A stretch of DNA of 64,000 nt, taken from positions 3,720,001 to 3,784,000 of the forward strand of contig QYRS01000002.1 in NCBI GenBank assembly GCA_006503535.1, in the 5' to 3' direction. Below, piece by piece: positions 43,597-55,742 of this stretch. Source of the DNA: Arthrinium phaeospermum. Taxonomy: Eukaryota > Ascomycota > Sordariomycetes > Amphisphaeriales > Apiosporaceae. Position 1 is the first letter of the stretch; every line of letters starts with the position of its first letter. The position numbers and the translations under genes were made by a program. The notes below the pieces were generated by a model. It was not told where the DNA came from and ran no database searches. It saw only the letters and a program-made list of their open reading frames with translations.

Positions 43597-46500
43597 ATGG
43601 CCTCGCTCGGAATCGAACCCGACAACCCCTTCTTGACCCACGTCGCAAACAACAGTGCCACAGGTCGCGATGGCAACGAAAAAGAACGGTCCTATATCCC
43701 CTACGTGGCCCTCCAAGACTATTGGGAGATTGAGGTCATAGACTTCTGCTTCCAATCCGCGCAACAGCACTTTGTGGATACAGGGCAGATCCAAAAGCAC
43801 TACCTCAGGGTCCTTTCGACGCTGGTGATGATCAATAGCGTTGAGTACATCAAGTACTTCACACAATATGCGATAAACGACACAAGACTCCCATTGTTGA
43901 ACCAGCCTACTACGCCAACAACTCCCCCTTTTCCACCACAATGGTGGGATTCCTTCTACAATGCTCAGTGGCAATTTTGCCCCGTTGAGTTCAGTCTACA
44001 AAAGAGGTTCCTTGGAAACTTCTTAGATCCCAAACAGATTTGGCCGATCGCGAGACCGGAACCCATGGCTGGCGGCCAAGGCGAGATAGTAACGTCTTCC
44101 AAAGTGACTGTTGATCCCAGATGCATACAGCTGGGAGGGAATGTGAGCATCTCCCCTTACGTTACTAGGGCGATCTTGTACTGATTGAAAATAGAAGACC
44201 AAATGTGTCTTCAAGAGGTATACAGCAGAGGGATATCCGTCCTTCAAGAACGAGACTGAGGCCTACATGAAGCTATCGGCCCATTTCAGTCCATCGATTG
44301 TCCACTGCTACGAGTGGTTTGAACAAGGGGGCAGCTACATCATAGTCCTCGAGTATGCCGAATATGGGAGCCTCATCGAGTACTGGAAAGGAGTCCATGA
44401 GCCAACAAGACAAGACGACATCAGCATGCTATGGACAAACTTCTTTGAGGTGTTCGCGGGCTTGGCCGTCATCCACAGCAACATACCGCACACACAAGGC
44501 CGCGAAATCCTGAGGATGTTTGGGTAAGAATAACGGAAGGATGCCAGCCAAAGAACAACCCAGCTAATCTCACGACAGGATGCATCTTGACATCAAGCCC
44601 GGCAACATCCTCGTATTCAAGAAGCCTGGCACATCCAACAATTATGATGTGCAATTCAAAATCGCCGACTTTGGTCTCAGCCGTACGCGGCCCATCGTTA
44701 ACGGCCAGCCGAGCCCAATTGACAGGGATCCCGGGGGATCCCGGATGTACAGTCGGTGGTACACGTCTCTTTTTTAGAATGATACTGACTTTTGATAGAT
44801 GCACCTGAAACAACCCGTCGCTTCGATTGGACAGATAGCCTTCCCATACATGTCGGACAGTCTTTTGACATATGGGGGATGGGATGCGTGTTCAGCGAGA
44901 TGGTATCATGGGTGGTTGGCGGCGAACCTGAGCGTGAACGGTACCGTCTACAGAGGGAGGCGGAGATCCCGATGGACTTGAAGGATGCCGGGTATTCTGC
45001 TTGTTTCCACGATGGGGATGGGCCACTTCCCCTGATCAAGGCTTACCATTACACAAACTTACTCAACTCCTTCCGCATCGGCGACTCCCAATCTTTTCAG
45101 GTCGGACAGATGGTCGTCAAGGACATGCTTATCAAAGAGCCAAATGGCCGTCCGACCGCGCAACAATTGTACAGAAAGGCAAAGAACCTCGAGGAGGAAT
45201 ACCCGTACCTTGAAGTCGTCCCCATGATCAAGCTATCAAGATCGGATCCACGGACTTCCACATATCAGCGCCCCGGTACTCTCCACAGCAGGGAATCTTC
45301 GGGAGAAACTGGCGAACCATTCGACTTCAGCTCGCCAAGAAACTCTCCAGGTCCAGAGAGTAGCAGCCCATTGACACCTGCTTCAGGCCATTCTCACCAC
45401 CAGGGCGATCTATCCTATTGTAGTTCAACGATTACACATGGGCCATACTCGCACGCTGTACCTGACCTTACCCCTACTACCAACCAGCCCCATGCTTTGG
45501 ATCACAACTACCCACAGATAAAGCCACTCCGACTCCAGACCACCCCCACAAAGATGACCCAAACGCAGTTTAGTCAGAAACTAGACAATGGCGGGTTAGG
45601 GCAACTTCAAGAACCAGGGTTTCCAAGTATGCCCCAACCAGGCCAAGCGTCTCTCTCGACAGATCAGAATGTACCACAACAAATCACCGAGGACGGGTTG
45701 ATACATTTAACGCATAGGACCAACAGTTCTCGGGCGGCAGCCCTGGGCCGACAATCCACGGAATTGCAGGATGTAATCGACTACACAGCCGTTCTCAAAT
45801 GGAAGGCGGGAAAGAGAAACGTTTTCTCGTCAATGTTTGGTTCATCCAAAGCCAACTCTACGGGTACTTCGTGGCGTCGTCGGCTGGACAGTGCCAAAGC
45901 CACACTAGGCAGACGTGAACTAGTAAGTAAATACCTGGGAACTGGCACCAACCACATACTCATCAAACTCACAGGTCTTCATTATTGATGACTCCGACGA
46001 CATGCGAGTGCATTGGGAACACGTCGTGGGCCTGTTCAAAGCCCTATACTCTCTGGTAAAACCCCTCGACGATGACGGCGTTGATGTATACTTCACATCC
46101 GACCCGAACAAGTCGTTCAAAGAAAAGTCATGGAAGTCGACCGAGAAGTACATCGAGAAGATCGAGAAGCGGGAACTCACGCCGGAGCCCTGTCCAATGG
46201 AAAAATGTCTGTCGGAGAGATTCCGAGAGATAAAGCAAATCATCGGTCGCGACAAGGCAAAAGCTCGCCCCACGAGCCTCTTCGTACTGAGCAATGGCAA
46301 CTGGGCGCCGAACGACGAAGACCCCGCTTGCGGCGTAGCCATCCTCATCCGAGATCTGGTTAAGAAACTCGCAAGTTCCGAGATGGACCGGTTTCAAGTA
46401 TCGTTGCAGTTCGTGCGGTTCAACTCCAACCCCGGCGATGTCGGTACGCGTCGGCTTGCATATCTCGATGATGATATTCAACAGGTTTACGGACTGGAAT

Positions 46501-46646
46501 AGTAAGTTAATCACCCCGGCTGGCTGTCTACGGCGATTTTGCTAACTCTGGGTATTAGTGATATTGTTGATCAGAAGTACTTCGAGGCGGATGTTTACTC
46601 CATACTCATGGGGCCTTTGGATCGAGCTAATGACGCGACTCTTTGA
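43597..46646 (+). CDS. Protein kinase fused to a von Willebrand A-like domain
   Basis: Six exons: 43597-44142, 44195-44523, 44579-44751, 44799-45922, 45975-46501 and 46559-46646, giving 928 residues. Residues 1-160 are a fungal leader (YIKYFTQYAINDTRLP, QWQFCPVEF). The kinase domain has VFKRY (Lys of strand 3), ETEAYMKL (helix C Glu), HLDIKPGNILV (catalytic Asp296, Lys298), ADFGLS and APE, so it should be active; a clear Gly-rich loop is not visible. Residues 470-720 are a Pro/Ser/Gln-rich linker. From residue 725, VFIIDDSDDMRVHWEHVVGL opens a vWA-like fold; its metal site reads DDSDD, not D-x-S-x-S. The third donor is GTCGGT and that intron is only 47 bp. The RIP-degraded block starts about 45 bp past the stop. 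Confidence 0.85.
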
Positions 46647-46689
46647 TAAATACCCTTTTACTTCATGGGGTGTTCAAAGCTGGAATATA

Positions 46690-48005
46690 CATGATATTAA
46701 TATTGTTTACAAACCTAGAAAGAATAGTGTTAAGTACATACAACATATAATATTTATCTTAGCATCTCTTTTTTTTCTTTTTTTTTTCGATTTATATTAA
46801 GGTTTTCTAATAGAAATAAAAGACTTATAAAGAATAAATTACTTTAAAAATAATAAATTTAAAAATAAAGTATTATATCTAATACTTTCGAAACTTTTAA
46901 AAACATTTTAATAATTATAACTCTTATAGATTAATAAAAGTTTAATAATAGTCGATAATTATAAAATTCCCTCTTTAATTCCGATCCTATTTTTAATCGC
47001 TGCCCGTGGTAATTTAACGGATTATATATAAAAGGTTGTTTTCGCTTCCTTTATTAATTATTTAAAAGTTTTTTATTTAATATAATTATATATTATCTAT
47101 TATAATTTATTAAAAAATATAGCGTATTTACTTCGTTACGCTTATTTATTATAATAACGAAAATTTCTAAAACTAATTAACGCTTAATATATTATAAAAA
47201 AAAGAAATTAATAACGAATAATTAATACAAAATTACCCACTTTAATACTTTAAAACTTTTAAAAAACTATAAATAATTCCAAAAACCTTTAAAAACTATT
47301 AAATATAAAGTTTAAAAAAATCCTTTATTTAAGCCGGCTTTTTATAAAGTATATATTATCGATTATAAATTTTTTTTAAAAAAATAAAATTTTAACGATA
47401 ACGAAACTTTTTTTATTAAATAAATTAAATTATTTAAAAATTTCTATAAACGAAAAATAAAAGAGGAAAATATTATTTAAATACTATTCTTTAATCGTAA
47501 TATCTATTTAAAAAAAAACCCTTAATTTAGAACGTTAATTAAAAAGTTCAACGAAGAGGATAATAAATAAATATCGGATTAATAAACCTAAAGGGGGGAG
47601 GGAGAAAAGGAGGGAGGGAAAAAGGGCGTTATATAAAGCTAACTAAATAGTTTTAAACCTTATTAATCGATAATATTAATATTAATACTTTATATATAAA
47701 TATAAACTTTTAAATTAATATAGTTTAGCCTTTTACTTAAAAGGACTTATTTTAACATGGTTTCACGTATTATAAAAGTATTTAAAACGTTTAAAGGCGA
47801 ATATAAGCTAATTTAATAACTAGAAAGGGGCGATTATATATAGAGGAGAGTTTTAAACGGCTTTAATAAGTTTATAATATCCCTAATATAAATTAATTTA
47901 AGTAAATATTACGCCTGGCGAAATTATAAATTAACGAGGCTGCCTCCCCTATTTCCATTCTTTATAAGGCTATATCTAAGTTATTTATAATTAAAGATCA
48001 AGTAT
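46690..48005. repeat. AT-rich, RIP-mutated block, probably a dead transposon
   Basis: About 1.3 kb of roughly 20% GC with no ORF above 60 codons. A hand count over 47101-47880 gave about 5 CpA, 1 TpG and over 20 CpG. CpA/TpG loss with CpG kept is the mark of repeat-induced point mutation. Short G/C islands survive (GGGGGGAGGGAGAAAAGG near 47594). It fills the whole space between the kinase stop (46646) and the DUF7708-type gene stop (48008). The original element is unrecognisable. Confidence 0.85.
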
Positions 48006-48007
48006 TT

Positions 48008-49919
48008 TCATATATACCGAAGATAGTCCTTTTCGTCGAATGTCGCTATCACAAGGCTGTCGCTCTTCCTCTGCCCCAATTCGTCAGCATGGTCTTCCAC
48101 GTTCCATTCGACGGTGTTGACAACCACCAAAACCTTCAGCACGAGCCCAGCGTTCTCGGCTGCGTACACCAAAGCCTTCAGCAGGGCCTTGCGTTGTTGG
48201 TTTTTTCGACCTGGGGTGATCCTAGCTCGCGGTGGGTGGCACTGGTCTGCACGGTCTAGGATCATCCAAACTGTCGTCTCGGGATCGAACAAGGCGAGGC
48301 TCTGGACGAGGACTTTGGTGAGCACCTTCTCCAGCTCATACATCTCGGCATCGGGGTCCGCAGCTAGCTTCGAGTATGCTTCTACCTCCCCGTCCAGTGC
48401 CTCAACTTCCTCCCGGCCTAGCCTGTGCTTGTTCTTGAGGAGGATCCGATAGATCAACGACCGGATAACAGTGGCAAAGGTATTGTCCTCATCGCGAAGG
48501 CTCAGAATGTGAGAGATGCATGTTTCTGTGGCCCTCTGTGTTTCCTCCAAGGAACTCTTGTCCGCGATGAGCTTCAGGGCCACTGGAGACATCCAGCAGT
48601 GTGTGGCCCGGTCGTCATCGTTGATTCCAGACAGGACGAATACCTGTGAGCCAGAAGAGTCGAGCCACTGCCTGAACGTCGGATCGGCTTTGACATATTC
48701 GAAAGCTGAAGTATCGTCGTATTCGCCTGCAACGCTGGCTTTTCGTACAGTTAACCTTTGTTCTTGATCATTCGGTGAGTAACGACCCAGTTGCAGAGCA
48801 GTTCGCAACCTGCCCAGTGTCTCTGTGTATTTTCCTTCTTGGAGTTCTGTGTTGCAAGAGTTAGCTCCCCGTATGTTGTTGTTCTTGTGTCGTGATCAAC
48901 GAAGTAACCAACCATTGATCTTTCTTTTGAGCTCCTCTCCATTTCGTGTGAGCTCCGCTCCGTTTATTATGAGTTCTGTTTCCAACCTCTTTAGCATCAA
49001 GGATGGCTCTGAAAATACCGTCAGTATCGGTAGGGACTTACCACGATTATGAGTCTTGAGTTCATGTATGTTTTGGTGAAGAAGCTCATCGCAAAGTTGT
49101 TTAACACTCACAACCGCCTTTCTCACAACTGCGGCTGCGCAGTCTAGCTCGCTCGACCCCCCGATAGCCTTCAGCCAGCGCACTATGAAACATTGTTGAT
49201 ACTCATGGTTCATGTTCATATGTCATAGATCGCTGGGAGACTAACTGGTTCCTCTTTGGGAGTAATATCTAGAAGCCTCGATGCAGAAGTCGATAAAGCT
49301 CTGGTAGGCATCAATGATCTTGGACTGCAGGTGACCTTCCATTTCTGTGTTTCCGGTGTGGATGTGCTGGTACATCTGAAATCCCGGCAAGCGGTCTTGG
49401 ATGTCGAGTAAGGTAGCAGTGATCTGATTCTCACTGCTTGTCCGGTTCTTGGCAATCTGCGCAGTTCTGTTTAGGTCTGGTCCCCAGGATCAATGCAGAC
49501 CCCGCGAACTTACCACGAGTACGAAGCATAATGTGCCCAATGCCAAGCTCCCACATGGAGCGCCGAAGTCCCTGACCATCTCTATAAGTGGATTGAAGCT
49601 TCTCACGATGCTGTGAGCCGATGCGGCGAGGTTGGTGGCGCTCCTCGTTACACGGCCAATCCCTTTCTGGTGAGTTTGATCAAAGCCAGCTTTCCTGGTG
49701 AGCGTCTCTTCCCAGAAGTTGTGAAATGCCTTCTGGGTCTCGACATTGAGGGCATCGCGCTCCGTATCGGTGAACCTTCGCTTGTTCTGAGCCAAGCGCC
49801 TCAGGTGCTCTTGCTGACTTTCACATTGCTGTAAGCGTTCTCTATCAACCTTGTTAACGACTGTCAAAGCCACATATGTAATAAGGGCAGGTCAATTCGA
49901 ATGTACCTGCTGCTCTCAT
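48008..49919 (-). CDS. DUF7708-type protein with P-loop-less NTPase-like module
   Basis: Exons: 49907-49919, 49514-49860, 49246-49456, then 48913-49182 (possibly split by a 66-bp in-frame intron at 48976-49041) and 48008-48846. The length is 559 residues, or 537 if that intron is removed. A 13-base first exon (MRAAV) is joined by a 46-bp intron. The N-terminal half matches, from memory, DUF7708, a helical module before fungal NACHT domains: FWEETLTRKAGFDQTH, NPLIEMVRDFGAP, QDRLPGFQMYQHI, CDELLHQNIHELK. The C-terminal half resembles a NACHT/ATPase (FRQWLDSSGSQVFVLSGIND, VWMILDRADQC), but the expected GxxGxGK(S/T) loop is missing. The stop borders the RIP block, so the 3' end may have been lost. 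Confidence 0.72.
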
Positions 49920-50970
49920 CTAGACTACTCTTCATTTTGGGCGAGCTTCCCGTATCCATGGGTATAGCGTGTTGGAGACTGTCAGCTCAAAAGTGACATT
50001 TCAACGGGATGTTAGAAATGCGTTTGTTGGACGCAAGTAAGCACAGCCGTGGCTTCTCTTGTCGATTGAGCTGTTTTAGGTACGCATCCCGAGGCATCTT
50101 TTCTCGCTCCAGGCTCTTGGCGCCCAGCCCCGATTCTCAATAAGAAGGATTGGGGTATCATGCAAGTGGCGTATAGGCCTGCCAGTATGATTTGCTGGAG
50201 GCGCAACTCGGCATGCGGTTTGCTGTCAGCCAAGACCAAAGCTCGTATTTTGAGGTGGGAAACATGCAGCAGCCTTTTCCCAGACCGCCCCAGATCACCG
50301 TCTCTCGAAGCATTCTGATCTCCATGTCATGCGATATGTATATTGGGAGCAAATGTTGCTTGCACGGGTGTAGGTCTGTGGCGTGGATGACACCGAAGCG
50401 CTCCTGCAAGTCTCTCCGAGTCTGGGGCTCGCGTATTTTTATAGCGCCAGATGAGGAGCTGAGCTGCAAATGATATTTGGTGGCACCCGCGCAAAGTACT
50501 GCCATGCATATTCCAAGAGAAACTCGTTATGCGTCTGTATATATCAGGCTGAAAGTGCCCACAAGCATCTCACCGGTCGATGCAATGCAAACGCCCAAGG
50601 AAAAGGACCAACATCCCCGCATGAGGCTCTGCCAGACACGGATGATGGCCCCGGCAAATCCGTTCTTCCTGGTCACACTCAGAGCCTGGTACATCCTGAC
50701 CAGAGGATCGGATCATTACCCCTCTTCTCTGATGAAACGGCCTTCCCGCAAGTTCAGCATACTCGGGGGTTTCAATCGCGATCAACTTGAACTTGTCCTA
50801 ACCCACCCCACACACTGTCTGTGTCTTTACTACTAAGATCCTTTGACTTAGTTGTCTTAGCCTTGAGTCCAGTGACAGAAGCCTCATTGAACCGAAGATA
50901 GATAACTCATTGACTCTGTGCACCACCAAACGGCTGATAAGGCGAGCACGCGACTGAAGAAAGGGCCATC
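49920..50970. other. Divergent promoter shared by DUF7708-type and AAA genes
   Basis: About 1.05 kb between start codons on opposite strands. ORFs within it lack codon bias. A shared control region is possible but no site was recognised. Confidence 0.5.
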
Positions 50971-53900
50971 ATGGAAGAAAATGATCAAGCCGTCACGGAT
51001 AAATCGCCCTTGGTCGCTGTATGAGTTTACCCAACGTATTGGAGCGCAACAAAGCACGCTGACACTGGTAGGAACTGCTCGCAAGGCTTGAGGAAGCCGA
51101 GAAAAGGCTCCACGATCTGGAGCTCAAGAACAGCGGCTTACCCTTGACCGAAGGAGCATTGTCACCATTCACGGACAGAGCCCCCAGAAGCGAAGCTGGC
51201 AAGTCAAGTGTCAATGGCGAGAAGGCAAGTACCTCAATCCAAATTCATTGTAGCCACCGGATCATCGGCTTATCGTCATAACCTGTACGAAGGATGAACC
51301 AGAGAACGAAAGCGACGACCCCCGGGTCAAAGTCATCGTCAGTAGGATAGATCAAGAGACTGGATTGCCAATCGAAGAAGACAGCAAGAGGAAGGCACCA
51401 AAAGAGAACAAAGACCAATTTGCCTTCATACTACAGAAGAATGTCTACGACAGCAATCGCAAGGTGGACGATAACGAGTCAGAGATCGAGATCATCAGTC
51501 TGGGACTGTGGAACCTGCTGAAGACACACTTGGGACATGCTCTATACCACACTTTTCGAGGTGACACCCCAAGGACATTGTATTCTCCTTACGAAGAATT
51601 GGTATACTATTTCGACGAGCTTCAGGAGGTCGCAGAGCAGGAACCAACAGCCATCGATGCGGACAACCAAGCACGCCAGGATCTTTCAAAGTTATTGAAG
51701 ATCATATCGGGCGGTTCATCTGGCGACATGAAACTCGACAAATACTTCAAAGAACGGCCGAGCTACAAAGAGGTGATACTGGATGGCAAGCGAACACCCA
51801 GGGCAATCCATTTTGTCAACCTCTGGACTGTCTTTCCACCAGGGACACTGGTGTATGGAAAGCCGTTCCAGAACCAAGACCAGGTGTTCTTGGTCCGAGA
51901 CAGTCCGAGGCTGTGGCCATCCCAGGAAAAGGGGAGAGACTATGATCCTTGGACGCTTTGGGCCTGGTCCTATGACTGGAAAGATGGCCGGTTCGTTCGC
52001 ACCGATGTCACACTTCTGTTCGAGGAATTTGAAGGTCGTCGTCCCCTTTCCTCACTTCCTTTTGCCCCTCTGGACGCACTGGAGGACAGCAAAGCCAAAG
52101 CAATTAAGGAGCAACTTATCGAGCGTGGTAGGATATTCCGCGAAATATGTGAATACAAAGATGACGAGCGCCTATTCAAGTACACCGGCAAAGCTATCCC
52201 GGAGAAAAAGGGCTTTTCAGGAATGAAGATTGACGGTGAAGAGGTCGGTATTCTCCAAACAGCGAGCACACTTTGCATCTTGATGAGCTACTGACTACTA
52301 GCAACTGAGACTGACATACACACAGAGCAGTTACGATGCCGAAACTGGGTCCAACAACCCATACGAGGTTATGATACGGCGGATGATGCTCGGATCTCGG
52401 CAGAACACAAGACAGACTATTCCGACTGCCAAGTCCAGCAATGTAAGAACATCAATCTGGACTTTGTATGTAGGTACTAATTCCTAAGCCAGGTCAATAG
52501 CATGGTCATGGTGGATTACGACTCGTACTTCAATTACGGCTTGGCCGAAGGCCGCAACGGAGCTCTAGAATGTCCAAACCTCGATCCGCCTTGCACTTGC
52601 TCAGACTGCCTAACTAACGACGCGCTAATCGAGCGCACCATGGCCTGGCTTGATGAGCCCAAGTCGTCCCAAGAGAAGATTTGGAAAGATGAGCAGTATC
52701 TGCTATGTCCTCCGCGAGTCTTGGGTTACATCCTCGAAGAAAAGCGCTGGGCCCAGCTGCAGGTGACCCACCTCGAGGCCAAAAAGGAGGCAGACCGATT
52801 TCCGTCCGAACGACTTCGGCTCGCAGACGATGGGGTCGATTCGGTCGATTCCGTTGTCAAACGAGGGAGAAAGCCCAAGAAGGGTGAGTTTGTTGTTTCA
52901 TGGCTCTTCCTATCTAAGTAATTACCCGTACAATGGCGTAGCTCCGTCGCTGCGACATTCCAGACACGATACTTACTCAACGATCTCTCCCCCATAGACA
53001 CAAGCACAAGGCGTCTTCTATCCGACTTGGTTAGGACCCACACCTCTCTGTCGAGAAACACTAGCGACGAGAACGAAGACAAGCTCGAGGTTGATGACAT
53101 CATCCCCGGGAAGGGCAAAGGACTCATCATTCTTTTGTACGGTAAGTCTGGGAAACCATGTCTCATAATATTGGCGGTGTCAAGGCTGATCAAAACATGT
53201 TTCGACAGGCCCTCCTGGCGTTGGCAAGACGTCGACTGCCGAGGTAGTGGCTCGGGCGACTCGAAAGCCACTGTTCTCTGTCAGCGTGGCCGACGTGGGT
53301 ACAAAGGCCAAAAATGTCGAGGCAAATCTTTCCCGCATATTCTCCCTGGCAACCAGATGGAAGGCCATTCTGTTGCTGTAAGTTATTTGGCAAAGACAAT
53401 CTCTATCACTCTTCGTGGCGTGTCTCACAATCCACAGAGATGAAGCCGATGTATTCCTCGAGGGTCGATCCACTGGCAGGCGGATCCAGTCAGGAGAGAA
53501 GAACGCTCTAGTCTCAGGTACGTGCGATGAGCCAAATCAGGCCTAGAAAACAACTTCCAGGAAAATCTGGCTGAAACACCCCTACTGACACTTCACACTC
53601 TGGGTTAGTCTTTCTGCGTGTGCTCGAGTACTACCAAGGCATCATGTTTCTGACCACAAACAACATTGCGACCTTTGACATTGCCATCCCGTCGCGCGTC
53701 CACGTCGCCATCAAGTACGATTCGCTCAACAAGGAGCAGATGCATGCCATCTTTGGCGGCTTCATCGACAAATTGCGAGACAAGGGCGCGGTGGACGACT
53801 ACGACGAGATCATGGAGACATGGTTCGACGACAACATCAGGAAGACGCAGTTCGACGGCCGCCAGATCCGGAATACGGTCACCGTGGCACTGGGGCTGGC

Positions 53901-54048
53901 ACGGGCTGAGCGCGAGGACGGCATTGGCGACGGCAGGCTTACCCAGCACCATCTCAAGATGGCGTTCGAGAATGTCAACACCTTCCATAATGACTTCAAG
54001 TTGAACATGGAGAAGTACAAGGAGGATCAGAAAGGTATGGTGAGATAG
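50971..54048 (+). CDS. DUF7025-AAA ATPase
   Basis: Nine exons: 50971-51018, 51072-51224, 51293-52243, 52326-52442, 52493-52883, 52998-53141, 53209-53377, 53438-53517 and 53609-54048, giving 830 residues. The second intron (51225-51292) appears to be GC-AG (GCAAGT...GAAG); the third uses GTCGGT. An N-terminal coiled coil (ELLARLEEAEKRLHDLELK) precedes the DUF7025-type domain (SEIEIISLGLWNLLKTHLGH, LWTVFPPGTLVYGKPF). The AAA module has Walker A GPPGVGKT (602-609), Walker B ILLLDEAD (Asp659, Glu660), sensor FLTTNN and the IPSRVHVA arginine region. All catalytic residues are present. This Bcs1-like AAA class is abundant in moulds and mostly of unknown function. The short Walker-containing exons make it easy to misannotate. 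Confidence 0.82.
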
Positions 54049-54440
54049 ATGGTAGTGGCCATCCTTGAAAGGGGCAAGAAATCCTCAAGTCAGTCCAGGT
54101 TAAGTGTGGTATATCTATAATCTCTTTACGACATCATTACGTCTCTTAGGTATAATTATCTTCTAATTATCCAGTCACGTCGAGTCCACCGCAATGATTA
54201 TGTCTACTCGGCCGTCTATGTCTGATATATCCTGAAGCCTTTTTGATTCCGCACGTGATGAAACTCTGGCCGTAGAGGGTTTATGGCCATGATGAGCCCC
54301 TCTGGTATTCTCGCATAATTTGCACGTTTTCAGGTAAGATTTTCAAATCGGTAAATATAAGCAAACCTGAACAAGTCAGCTTTCATCTACATATTTACAT
54401 CTCTTCGTCTAAACCGTCACGTCATGTATCATGTCCCATC
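54049..54440. other. Intergenic between convergent genes
   Basis: Short AT-rich spacer between the AAA ATPase stop and the RNase T2 stop. Nothing seen. Confidence 0.5.
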
Positions 54441-55742
54441 TCAAACAGCAGCCCAGCTGGCCTGGAACGAAACAGCCTTCTGGCTCGCGTACACGACGCC
54501 CTGGTCGTTGCCCTCGGGGGTCTTGTCCGCGTAGAAGGTGTCCTTGCCGTCGAACGTCAAGTGGCCGCCGCTGTAGCCGAAGGCGCTGGCCTCGGACACG
54601 CCGGAGCCGCAGCTCAGGGCCGAGTCCTCCTTGATGGCGCACTTGCCCTTGCTGGAGCTGAGCGTGAAGGTCGCGCTGTCGCTGCCGGGGGTGGCGGTAA
54701 AGGTGGCAGGCGTGGCGCCGTTCTGGCGGTACCAGGCGCCGCTGCTGATCAGGAAGCCGCCGCTGCTCACCTCGATGCGGCCCTTGCCCGAGGGGGAGGC
54801 GCCGCCCGTGGGAGCCGGGCCGGCGGTGGCGGTGGTGCTGGTGGGCGCGCTGCCGGTCGAGGTGGTCATGGTGGTGGGCGCGGGCGAGCCGCCGCCGCCT
54901 CCCGAACCGTTCCCCTTGGGCAGGTACTTGATGCCGGTCTTGGGGCAGGTGGAGCCGGAGCCGACGGGGTCGGCGGGGGTGAACTTGCCGTCCTGGAGGG
55001 AGCCCTGGACGTTGTACTGGTACCAGAGCTCGTTGAGCTCCTTGTTCTTGCAGTTGACGACGACGGGCTTGCCGTGCTTGGCGCTCAGGGCGGCCTGGAT
55101 GGCCTCGAGCGTGTAGGTGGCGCTGGTGGAGGGCACGATACCCGCCGCGGACAGCCACTCGTGGCTGGGCAGGTCCTTGAACAGACCGACGGCGCGCGTG
55201 AAGTAGTCGCCGACCTCCTGGGTGGGCTGGTAGTCGGCGTAGCACGTCGGCTCCAGCGTGCTGATGCAGGTGCCGTGCTTGCCGAACTCGTGCTCCCAGA
55301 AGGTCTCGTCGTCGCCCTTGTAGTCCTTCCAGAACTCCTGCATGTACTTCAAAGTGTCCGGGGCCGAGCCCTGCAGGATCTGAGTGATGTTCTTGTAGGC
55401 CCTGTTCTTGTCGCAGTTGCTCTCAAAGCTGCCGTCGCAGTTGTCCGGCCTTTGGTGGTTCGTTAGTCGACTATTCTTTCATTTGAAGACGCATGTGTTC
55501 GGCGAAATGACTTACCAGAGTCCATGCATGGTCCACGAATCCTCGGGGCCCGTCACGGGGTGCGTGTCCCAGAACTGCGTCATGAGGATCTGGCCTCCAG
55601 GGGCGTTGAAGCAGCATGTGTCAGCGACGGCGGTAGAGTTCTGGCAACTCAGTGGCGAATCGGCCGGGCAAGACTTGGAGCCAGCAGCCATGACGGCGCC
55701 GACGGCCAGGGAGGCCTCCACGAGAAGATAGCGGGAGAACAT
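54441..55742 (-). CDS. Secreted ribonuclease T2, Rny1-like
   Basis: Two exons: 55516-55742 and 54441-55449 (66-bp intron, branch GACTAAC), giving 411 residues. A signal peptide (MFSRYLLVEASLAVGAVMAA) precedes the RNase T2 domain with both active-site blocks: MHGLWPDNC (His73) and EHEFGKHGTC (His129, Glu130, Lys133, His134), plus many Cys. After about residue 270 a Gly/Ser/Thr/Pro linker (GSGGGGGSPAPTTMTTSTGS) leads to a C-terminal beta-rich domain of about 110 residues, as in the extended Rny1-type enzymes. It should cut single-stranded RNA in the vacuole or outside the cell. Very strong GC3 bias suggests high expression. Confidence 0.93.

Noticed and set aside
43600..43625. tRNA B-box-like string (complement of GGGTTCGATTCC)
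   Set aside because: It lies within the first codons of the kinase gene and no cloverleaf could be drawn around it.
50971..54048. AAA ATPase gene as a frame-broken pseudogene
   Set aside because: The Walker A and B regions fall in different genomic frames, but introns with good signals restore one continuous frame through all nine exons.
54561..55466. Plus-strand 300-codon frame opposite RNase T2
   Set aside because: Gly/Ala/Val-rich antisense shadow of a strongly biased gene; no start context or domain.
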